NCBI GenBank assembly: GCA_945900935.1
Contig: CAMDKT010000202.1
Span: 1-9,149 of the forward strand
Length of the DNA stretch: 9,149 nt
Direction: 5' to 3'
Origin: Candidatus Sulfopaludibacter sp. SbA3
Lineage (GTDB): Bacteria > Acidobacteriota > Terriglobia > Bryobacterales > Bryobacteraceae
The notes beneath the pieces are model-generated. The model did no database searches. It saw only the letters and a program-made list of their open reading frames with translations, and was not told the origin of the DNA. The translations under genes and the position numbers were made by a program. The first letter of the stretch is position 1. The number at the start of each line of letters is the position of its first letter. Below are positions 1 to 6,004 of the stretch, piece after piece.

Positions 1-97
1 CACAGTCCTGTCAATAGCTATTGTATAGCGACGCAGCTACACTTTGCAAATCAGTATTTCCGTATATACACTGCGAGACGCGTTAACTCCCTCTCTA
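1..97. other. Unassigned AT-richer flank
   Basis: I see no gene here. The stretch is visibly richer in A and T than the rest of the window and continues no TonB-receptor barrel sequence in any frame I read. It lies just past the premature stop of the receptor and may be foreign DNA, decayed DNA or a contig-edge artefact. Confidence 0.4.
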
Positions 98-2219
98 TCA
101 GTACTTTGCACGGAATTGGAAGCGCTGGCCTAGGAAACTCCCGCTAGAAATTGTCGGATGCGCGTGCTTCAATCGCACCATTTCGTCGAGTGTGCGCGCC
201 ATCACGATCGCCTTCGTTTTCGGATTGAATCCAACCAGGCTATTGTCGGCTTCCGTGCTCGGACGGTTGTACTCATACCGCAAGCCAAGATTTAACGTCA
301 GCCTCTGGTTTACTTTAAAGTTGTCCTGGAAGTAGAGCGCGTTCTCACCGCCGCGCAAGCGGAAATACGAGCGCAAAAATCGAGCGGAATGACGCGAATG
401 GCCGAGGAAGAGATTAGCCGCATTGTGCCCTGAAAACGGTACAGATCCATATGCCGAGCCCGAAGCGGGATCGTAAAGGCTGGTGGCGAGGGTCGAGAAG
501 TTCACCTGCCCATACGTCACCTGTTGATCGGGGAGAATGTCGACCCGTTCATAGCGCCAGCGGCCGCCGAACTGAAGCTCGTGCTTTCCTTGTATCTTGG
601 TGAAGTTCTGGTCGATGGTATAGATCCAACTGAAGTCGATATTCAGATTGACGTTCGAGTCGTAGTCCATTCCAAACCCAGTGTCCTGAATACGCGGAAA
701 TCCAAGACCGCCGAACGGATTGGGCAGGCCCAACTGCGATGCGATATTTTCGGGCGCGATCGGAAGACGCCCGCGGTAGTCGCACTGCACGCTGCCTATC
801 GTTTCGCCGAAGAAGGTTGGCGAAAAGGTGTGCGTCCAGCTCACAACGCCGCTGTCATTGGCCTGATCGTCCAGTGCCCCATTGCCCTTTCCGTCGAGAG
901 TGGTCGGCGACGAAGCGCTCGCGCCGCTACCAAGCGAACTGGTAAACCTGCGGAAGGCCGGGTTGTGCGAATAGCGGAAAAAGAGCTGGTCGTTATTGGA
1001 AACGCGCTGATCGACACGTGTTGTGATCGTGGTCTGGTTTGTGGCGTCGAATCCAAGTCCGAACCAATTGGGCGCGACCAACGGATTCACGTTCGTGTGC
1101 GTGGGCAACGGAGTGACGCTGTGCAGATAGGTTGCGAGCGGGCTCCGCCGGTCAGCGGGAATCCTGTTGTTCAGGAACGGCTGGCGGCTCCAGTTCGCTC
1201 CGGTCGTCAGCGGATCGTAGATTGTGAATCTGCGGCCCTGCGCGTCCATCAGCCCGTTGAAGTCGCCCGCTCGCATCTCTGCCGTCGGCATGGTCGTCGA
1301 CCGCGTTGTTGCCTGCCGGAGCTTGTATCCTTCGTACGCGAAGAAGAAAAACGTCCGGTTTTTGCCGTTGTAGATCTTCGGAAGATACACCGGACCGCCG
1401 ACTGTCCCGCCGTACTCATTGCGCACGAGATGCGGAGGTTTGAGAAAGAAGTCCTGGCGCGCGCGCGCGACGCCGAATCCGCTGTTGCGGTGCGTCTCAA
1501 ACAGCGATCCATGGACGTTATTTGTTCCGGCCCGCGTCGTTAGGATCACCGTGCCGGGACGATTCATCTTCGCGGAAGAGTTGCTGGTCTCCGCACGGAA
1601 CTCCTCGATCGTGTCGAGGCTGGGAGGCCGCGCCGGCATTGTCTGCCACTGCCGGTTCTGTAGCACCGCGCCATCCTGTAACAGCTCGAAGCCATTGCGG
1701 ATGCCAAAAACTCGCTGCCCCCCCGGCTGGCTCGAGTCCCGGCGTTGTCATGTAGATGAGGTTTTGGACGAACCTGCCGTTTACAGGCAACTGCTCGATG
1801 CGGGCGCGCTCCACAGTGTTCGCCAAAGTCGCGCTGGTAGTAGTAATGAGCGGCGTGACATCGCCGGCGACCGTTACCTGCGTTGTAGTGCCCGCCACCG
1901 TGAGCTTCGGGTTTACTTCCGCCCGCTGGCCCACCTGCAACGTCATTTCGCCCTTCCATGCCTCCATGCCGGGCGCCTCCACGGATATCTGATAGGCCCC
2001 CACCTGAACTGAGGGAAAGATGAAGAACCCCACCTCTGTGCTCGTCGTCGTGTATTGCCGCGCGGTTTGCGTATGTGTGATCGAAACGGTGGCGCCGGGA
2101 AGAACGGCGCCCGTTGCATCGGTCACTGTTCCCTGAATGTTGCCTGTGCCGGTTTGCGCCCATCCAAAAGTGCTGCATACGAGCAAAAAGACCACTGCCT
2201 GCGAAAAGACGCGTCCCAT
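98..2219 (-). pseudogene. TonB-dependent receptor (Oar-like, carboxypeptidase-regulatory domain), frameshifted and 3'-truncated
   Basis: This is an outer-membrane receptor of the large Acidobacteria type. The ATG at 2219 follows a strong AGGAGG. Residues 1-22 form a signal peptide ending near GWAQ. A carboxypeptidase-regulatory-like fold follows (about 25-105; motifs IQGTVTDATGAVLPGATV and GAYQISVEAPGME), then the plug domain (VERARIEQLPVNGR, later DTIEEFRAETSN and NEYGGTVGGPVYLP) and the first barrel strands (NLGLRYEYNRPS). The frame breaks after about residue 165 at a run of seven G on the coding strand (1718-1724). With one G fewer, the gene reads on cleanly as GGQRVFGIRNGFELLQDGAV. The span is 3n+1 bases, as one inserted base predicts. 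The restored product would be about 706 residues, whereas this family is usually about 1000-1200, so much of the barrel is missing; the last 15 or so residues before the TGA look unrelated to it. The gene is divergent from the TPR/CRTAC1 operon. The family call is secure. The frameshift could be real or a homopolymer sequencing error, and the early 3' end is a separate defect. Confidence 0.87.
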
Positions 2220-2223
2220 AAAA

Positions 2224-2229
2224 CCTCCT
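2224..2229 (-). promoter_or_regulatory. Shine-Dalgarno site of the receptor gene
   Basis: The minus strand reads AGGAGG, then TTTT, then the ATG at 2219. This near-perfect ribosome-binding site fixes the receptor start at 2219 and rules out the longer open frame reaching upstream to 2417, which would run across the promoter and into the opposite gene. Confidence 0.8.
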
Positions 2230-2249
2230 ACGTGAGATGTGATGTCGGG

Positions 2250-2255
2250 ATTATA
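2250..2255 (-). promoter_or_regulatory. -10 box (TATAAT) of the receptor promoter
   Basis: The minus strand carries a consensus TATAAT here. A start about 7 bases downstream would give a leader of about 24 nt containing the AGGAGG site. No good TTGACA lies 16-18 bp upstream; that place is taken by the palindrome at 2257-2280, so activation or repression through that site is plausible. Confidence 0.55.
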
Positions 2256-2256
2256 G

Positions 2257-2280
2257 CCTAGAATCGCGAGCGATTCTAGG
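2257..2280. promoter_or_regulatory. Perfect palindrome, candidate operator shared by divergent genes
   Basis: The arms CCTAGAATCGC (2257-2267) and GCGATTCTAGG (2270-2280) are perfect reverse complements separated by GA. The site lies one base upstream of the receptor -10 box and covers the -35 zone of both divergent promoters. It sits upstream of both inferred transcription starts, so neither transcript would contain it. That argues for a dimeric-regulator operator rather than a terminator or attenuator. No regulator gene is visible in the window. Confidence 0.55.
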
Positions 2281-2288
2281 GGGTCGCA

Positions 2289-2297
2289 TGATATTCT
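2289..2297 (+). promoter_or_regulatory. Extended -10 promoter (TGATATTCT) of the TPR-CRTAC1 operon
   Basis: TG-N-TATTCT resembles an extended -10 element (TGnTATAAT). The expected start, about 7 bases past the hexamer, falls at 2304, which is the A of the ATG of the TPR gene. With no Shine-Dalgarno sequence in front of that ATG, a leaderless mRNA is the simplest reading. Confidence 0.4.
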
Positions 2298-2303
2298 GTC
2301 TGC

Positions 2304-3398
2304 ATGATCGTCCGCTGCTGGATCGCCGCTTTGCTCGTCGCGACTCTGCTTAGGGCACAAAATGTTAGTCCTTACTTCATGCGCGCCGATCAAGCGATAG
2401 AACGTAACGATCTGCAAGGAGCTGTCAAAGAGCTTCAGGGAGCCGTTCGACTCGACGAATCAGACGCGGAGGCGCATGGCAGACTCGGGCTCGTGTTCCG
2501 CAGAATGGGACGGTTTCCCGATGCCGCGTCGTCTCTTGCCCGCGCGATCAAACTTCGGCCGGACCCGCGCTTCAAGGTACTGCTGGCCTTCACGTACCAG
2601 GACCTGGGTCAGTATGGAAAGGCCGTTCCTCTGCTCAGCGAAACCTTCGGCGCGGAACAGAAAGTCCCAATCAAGTTAGTCATCGGTCAGCGGCTCGTCG
2701 AATGTAATCTTGCCATCGGGTTCGCGGACGAGGCTTTGCCGACTGTGCAAACACTCCGGCAAATCGCTCCGGAGGATCCCAACGTGCTGTATCTGGCGTC
2801 CAAGGTATACATGAGCCTTTGGAACGGAGCCTTTCAAACTCTGTTGACGAAGGCGCCGAACTCTTATCAGGTGCGCCTGATTCAGGCGGAAGCGCTCGAA
2901 GCACAGGGGCGATTCGGCGAAGCGGTCCATGAGTATCGCGGTGTAATGCAGGCAGAACCGCGGCTACACGAAATTCGCTACCGGCTTGGCCGGGCTCTTC
3001 TGCTGAGTCAGCCCGACGGCAAAGCTGACACTGAGGCGCAGGCCGAGTTCGAGAAGGTACTCGAAGGCAGCCCTCTTCACGTCGAAGCTCTCACTGAAAT
3101 CGGCGAAATTCATCTGCGAGGCGGCAGGCGGGAAGAAGCGTTGCGCTGGTTTGCGGAGGCGTTCCGTGTGCGGCCCGCCGCCGTTCCCCCGAGAGTGGGC
3201 CTCGCCAAGGCGCTGATTGCGGAAAAGCAGTGGGCTAAAGCCCTGGAGCAGCTCGAGCCGGCAGTCAAAGCCGCGCCGAACGACCCCAGCATTCATTACA
3301 ATCTGATGCTTGCTTACCGGGGCAGCGGGCGAGCGGCGGAGGCAAAGCAGGCACTGGAAACATTCGAGCGTTTAAAGAAGGACAAAAATCGGCAATGA
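2304..3398 (+). CDS. Secreted tetratricopeptide-repeat protein
   Basis: A 364-residue protein with an N-terminal signal peptide (residues 1-19, hydrophobic IAALLVATLL, cleavage near RAQ), so it is exported to the periplasm or cell surface. The rest is helical TPR units: about 23-55 (AIERNDLQGAVKELQGAVRL), 57-86 (LGLVFRRMGRFPDAASSLARA), 90-115 (AFTYQDLGQYGKAVPLL), 190-220 (AEALEAQGRFGEAVHEYRGV), 262-292 (IGEIHLRGGRREEALRWFAEA), 297-325 and 330-358. TPRs are protein-interaction scaffolds; no catalytic domain is seen. Its stop overlaps the next start (ATGA), so the two are co-transcribed and probably translationally coupled. The ATG at 2304 is chosen because it gives an intact signal peptide; no ribosome-binding site precedes it. 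TPR proteins next to CRTAC1 proteins recur in Acidobacteria and Planctomycetes, but the exact role is unknown. Confidence 0.9.
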   Translation: MIVRCWIAALLVATLLRAQNVSPYFMRADQAIERNDLQGAVKELQGAVRLDESDAEAHGRLGLVFRRMGRFPDAASSLARAIKLRPDPRFKVLLAFTYQDLGQYGKAVPLLSETFGAEQKVPIKLVIGQRLVECNLAIGFADEALPTVQTLRQIAPEDPNVLYLASKVYMSLWNGAFQTLLTKAPNSYQVRLIQAEALEAQGRFGEAVHEYRGVMQAEPRLHEIRYRLGRALLLSQPDGKADTEAQAEFEKVLEGSPLHVEALTEIGEIHLRGGRREEALRWFAEAFRVRPAAVPPRVGLAKALIAEKQWAKALEQLEPAVKAAPNDPSIHYNLMLAYRGSGRAAEAKQALETFERLKKDKNRQ

Positions 3399-5059
3399 TA
3401 CGCGCGGCTGTCGCTCTTGTCTTTCTTTTCCAGCAGGAAGCCGGCTACTTCAGCTTTTCAGAAATGGCCGCGAGCGCGGGCCTGAACACGAAGACAGTGT
3501 TCGGCGGAGAGAGTTCCAAACGCTACATCGTGGAGACAACCGGCGGCGGCGCGGCGTTTGTCGATTACGATGGCGACGGGTGGATCGACATCTTTCTGGT
3601 GAACGGTTCCCGATTCCAAGCGGGGGTGAACGCGACCAGTCACCTCTACCGAAACAACCGCGACGGCACGTTCACCGATGTGACGAAGCGTGCGGGCGTC
3701 GAGCGGCCGGGGTGGGGGCAAGGCGTGTGCGCCGGCGATTACGACAACGACGGGCACACCGATTTGTTCGTCACCTATTGGGGCCGCAACGTTCTGTATC
3801 GCAACACCGGCGGAGGCGTGTTCTCCGACCGGACTGAAGCGGCCGGCCTGCGGGGCTCGCGCGAACGCTGGGGCAGCGGGTGTGCGTTCCTCGACTATGA
3901 TCGCGACGGGCTGCTTGATCTTTTTGTCTCGAACTACATCGACTTTGATATCAAGAGCGCTCCCGAACCGGGTTCCGGCCCCCACTGCCGCTATATGGGG
4001 CTGGCGGTGAATTGCGGTCCGCGCGGACTTAAGGGCGAAAGCAACCTGCTCTTTCACAACGAAGGCGGCGGCAAATTCGCAGACGTTTCGAACAAGTCGG
4101 GCATTTCGAAATCTGGCGATCACTTCGGGCTGGGTGTACTCGTGTCGGATTTCGACAACGACGAATGGCCGGACGTCTACGTAGCCAACGACAAGTCCGC
4201 GAGCTTGCTGTTCCGGAACAAGCATGACGGCACGTTCGAAGAAGTGGGGGTGTACTCTGGCGTCGCTTACGATCCGAACGGAAAAGCAACATCCGGAATG
4301 GGCGTGGCCGCCGCGGATTTTGATCGCGACGGCATGCTCGACATTCTGAAAACCAACTTTACCGATGAGGCGGCGTCTTTGTACCGCAACAGCAAAGAAG
4401 GGCTGTTTGTCGACGAGTCGGCCGCCTTCGGAATCGGAGGGAACCGAAAGTGGGTTGGTTGGGGAGCTGGGTTTGCAGACTTCGACAACGACGGCTGGCC
4501 CGACATTCTGCTCGTCAACGGTCATGTGTTTCCGGAACTCGATACCGCCGGAACCGCCGTTCCCTTCCGCCACCCGCGGGTGCTCTATAGGAACGTGGGC
4601 GGGAAGCGTTTCGAAGACGTGTCCGCCAAGGCGGGACCGGTCATCACGACGCCGCGAGTTGGACGGGGCGCTGCGTTCGGCGATTTCGATAATGACGGGC
4701 GCGTGGACGTCGTGATCAACGAGATGAACGCTACCCCGTCGCTGTTGCGTTCCACCACCGCGAGCCAGAATCATTGGGTGCTGGTGCGGCTCGAAGGGAC
4801 GAAATCCAACCGCGCCGCGATCGGCGCGCGCGTGACTTGTGTTACGGGCGGACTGCGCCAGATCGACGAGGTTCGGAGCGGCGGCAGCTTCTTTTCCCAG
4901 AACGACCTTCGTCTGCACTTCGGCCTCGGGAGCGCGCAACGCATCGATCTGCTGGAGGTCCGTTGGCCCAGCGGCGCAGTCGAGCGGATACGCGATGTGG
5001 GCGTGGATCGGGTTGTCGTAGTGAGAGAGGGATTCGGGTTGACCAAGGCTGTTGAGTAA
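3395..5059 (+). CDS. CRTAC1-family protein: FG-GAP/VCBS repeats plus C-terminal ASPIC/UnbV domain
   Basis: A 554-residue protein with a short hydrophobic N-terminus (residues 1-17), probably an export signal. It carries seven FG-GAP/VCBS units, each with a calcium-loop motif of the form D-[YF]-D-x-D-x-x-x-D: residues 57-65 (DYDGDGWID), 115-123, 167-175, 252-260 (DFDNDEWPD, with Glu replacing the usual Gly), 308-316, 362-370 and 430-438. Seven units fit a closed integrin-like beta-propeller. Residues about 475-545 form an ASPIC/UnbV domain (IGARVTCVTGG, DEVRSGGSFFSQND, LRLHFGLG, LEVRWPSGAVE). No enzyme active site is recognisable; a calcium-stabilised surface-binding or adhesion role is inferred. 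The start overlaps the TPR stop by ATGA, and the two form one operon divergent from the TonB receptor. The family call is secure, the biological role is not. Confidence 0.93.
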   Translation: MIRAAVALVFLFQQEAGYFSFSEMAASAGLNTKTVFGGESSKRYIVETTGGGAAFVDYDGDGWIDIFLVNGSRFQAGVNATSHLYRNNRDGTFTDVTKRAGVERPGWGQGVCAGDYDNDGHTDLFVTYWGRNVLYRNTGGGVFSDRTEAAGLRGSRERWGSGCAFLDYDRDGLLDLFVSNYIDFDIKSAPEPGSGPHCRYMGLAVNCGPRGLKGESNLLFHNEGGGKFADVSNKSGISKSGDHFGLGVLVSDFDNDEWPDVYVANDKSASLLFRNKHDGTFEEVGVYSGVAYDPNGKATSGMGVAAADFDRDGMLDILKTNFTDEAASLYRNSKEGLFVDESAAFGIGGNRKWVGWGAGFADFDNDGWPDILLVNGHVFPELDTAGTAVPFRHPRVLYRNVGGKRFEDVSAKAGPVITTPRVGRGAAFGDFDNDGRVDVVINEMNATPSLLRSTTASQNHWVLVRLEGTKSNRAAIGARVTCVTGGLRQIDEVRSGGSFFSQNDLRLHFGLGSAQRIDLLEVRWPSGAVERIRDVGVDRVVVVREGFGLTKAVE

Positions 5060-5077
5060 GTTCGTTGTGTTTCGAGA

Positions 5078-5106
5078 TTTCGGCGGGGCTGAGCTATCCC
5101 GCGAAA
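5078..5106 (+). terminator. Weak hairpin after the TPR-CRTAC1 operon
   Basis: TTTCG(G)CGGG pairs with CCCGCGAAA around a 10-nt loop, giving about 9 bp with one bulged G, 18 bases after the operon stop. No T-run follows, so it is not a classical intrinsic terminator. Its position is the main reason to list it. Confidence 0.3.
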
Positions 5107-5159
5107 CCGATTTGAATCCCGGAATCGGACAGTTGCGCTCTGGCTCCGGCGACGCGAGC

Positions 5160-5279
5160 CTAATAGGCTGCGATCAGAATCGCCTGCACCCCGAGCCGGT
5201 TCAAATTCGAAGCGGCACACCAGGCTTCGAAACGGCGGATGGCGCAGAAATACGCCTTCGGGTATTGTGTTGGGAATCT
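5160..5279 (-). pseudogene. Fragment resembling the N-terminal core-binding domain of a tyrosine recombinase/integrase
   Basis: On the minus strand the frame reads TQYPKAYFCAIRRFEAWC, then NLNRLGVQAILIAAY and a TAG at 5162-5160. The pattern (T-x-x-A-Y-x-x-A-x-x-x-F-x-x-W-C, a short linker, then hydrophobic-A-A-Y) is that of the SAM-like core-binding domain at the start of XerC/phage-type integrases, where it is normally followed by I-E-x-L. Here the frame stops after AAY, and no catalytic domain with R-H-R-Y residues follows on either side. Only about 40 residues survive, so this is a relic. The call rests on a short pattern match; chance resemblance is possible. It abuts the Hsp15-like fragment on the opposite strand, which suggests a recombination scar. 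Confidence 0.42.
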
Positions 5280-5291
5280 CGGCGGTGAAGA

Positions 5292-5527
5292 ATTCCCAGA
5301 GAGGTGCGCGTGGGTGACACGCTGCACATTAGAAACGACGTTGGGCTGTTCGTGGTGGAGGTGTTGGGACTGAGCGATATGCGGGGTCCCATGGCCGTTG
5401 CGCAGGCGTTGTTCCGTGAGACGGAGGCGAGCCGGGAGGCGCGCGCGCAGGCGGCGGCGGAGCGGAAATCGATGGCCCATCGAAAAGGGACCGCCGGGAT
5501 ATTGAGCGTTTCCGCGGTAGAGACTGA
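5292..5527 (+). pseudogene. 3' part of an Hsp15-like S4 RNA-binding protein gene, frameshifted
   Basis: The frame from 5295 reads PREVRVGDTLHI, GLFVVEVLGLSDMRGP, then ALFRETEASREARAQAAAERK. This matches the second half of the S4 fold and the helical tail of Hsp15 (HslR), a heat-shock protein that binds the 50S subunit carrying nascent chains. The frame then breaks near 5476-5478, where a CCC run appears one C short. One base later it reads SKRDRRDIERFRGRD and stops at TGA 5525-5527, matching the conserved basic Hsp15 C-terminus. The first third of the protein, with the R-L-D-K-W-L-W signature, is absent: an in-frame TGA lies at 5286-5288 and unrelated sequence precedes it. A GTG at 5304 opens a frame that runs to 5882, but past 5480 this is out-of-frame read-through and not a gene. 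Family resemblance is good; the gene is non-functional unless both lesions are sequence errors. Confidence 0.72.
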
Positions 5528-6004
5528 ACTGGATTGGGATGGGCGGATGGATCCGATTCGACCTGACGATGCGAAAGCTGCAAGGCCGGAGTTAATTTGC
5601 GGTGGTGAGCAGCGAGGAGCACATGCGGGTACGGAACGAGATGATGATTCGCGAACATCCGCGCGGCCTCGGCATGCGCCAAAACTTACCCACCCCGGCC
5701 CCATTGCCGCAGCCGCCAAGTTGCGGCAGGGCAGTGCGTTATCATTCCTGCCGGCGGTGGGCGGCTGGGTCACTTTTGGCGTACATAGCCGGGCTAATTC
5801 TCGCGCTCGCCGAAGGCCATTGCTGCCCGTGCAATCCGTCAAGCGAAGGCACTCAACTTTTGCGGACCAACTCGCGCTGTGATCGAACCCGTGATCCAGT
5901 AATGCTTTCCACTGATTCGTTGGCAGAGGTGCCTTCACGCACGATCTATGTTTTCGCCGCGGAGGCGGACGCCGGCGCGGATGAGTTGGGATAGGATGAT
6001 GCAA
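5528..6004. other. Unassigned 477-bp stretch, possible mobile-element remnant
   Basis: No convincing gene is seen on either strand; the open frames have biased, low-complexity composition (Arg, Pro, Ser, Ala). It contains a 7-bp inverted repeat, TGCCGCA (5705-5711) and TGCGGCA (5722-5728), without a T-run. The last part must hold the promoter of the downstream esterase, but I found no convincing -35/-10 pair: TTGGCA at 5920-5925 lacks a good -10 partner. The stretch directly follows two gene fragments, so decayed mobile DNA is likely but unproven. Confidence 0.35.

Noticed and set aside
524..1543. 339-codon plus-strand open frame opposite the receptor
   Set aside because: Antisense to clear TonB-receptor sequence; no domain, no ribosome-binding site. 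High-GC shadow frame.
2257..2280. Palindrome read as a bidirectional terminator
   Set aside because: It lies upstream of both divergent genes and has no flanking T/A runs, so an operator fits better.
2220..2417. N-terminal extension of the receptor to 2417
   Set aside because: It crosses the promoter region and the opposite TPR start; the AGGAGG and signal peptide place the start at 2219.
3458..4939. 493-codon minus-strand open frame opposite the CRTAC1 gene
   Set aside because: The plus strand encodes seven well-formed FG-GAP repeats and an ASPIC domain; the antisense product is a repeat shadow rich in Val, Ala and Arg.
5304..5882. 192-residue plus-strand protein starting at GTG
   Set aside because: Only the first part is family-like; after 5480 the true Hsp15-like tail lies in another frame, so the remainder is read-through of non-coding sequence.
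5920..5950. Possible sigma-70 promoter for the esterase (TTGGCA box)
   Set aside because: No acceptable -10 hexamer at 16-19 bp spacing.
5201..6004. 267-codon minus-strand open frame
   Set aside because: Low-complexity Arg/Pro/Ser/Ala composition, no recognisable domain, and it runs antisense through the Hsp15-like fragment.
5948..6004. Upstream start for the esterase at ATG 5948
   Set aside because: It would add 19 polar, Arg-rich residues before a good signal peptide; the ATG at 6005 has a better-spaced ribosome-binding site.
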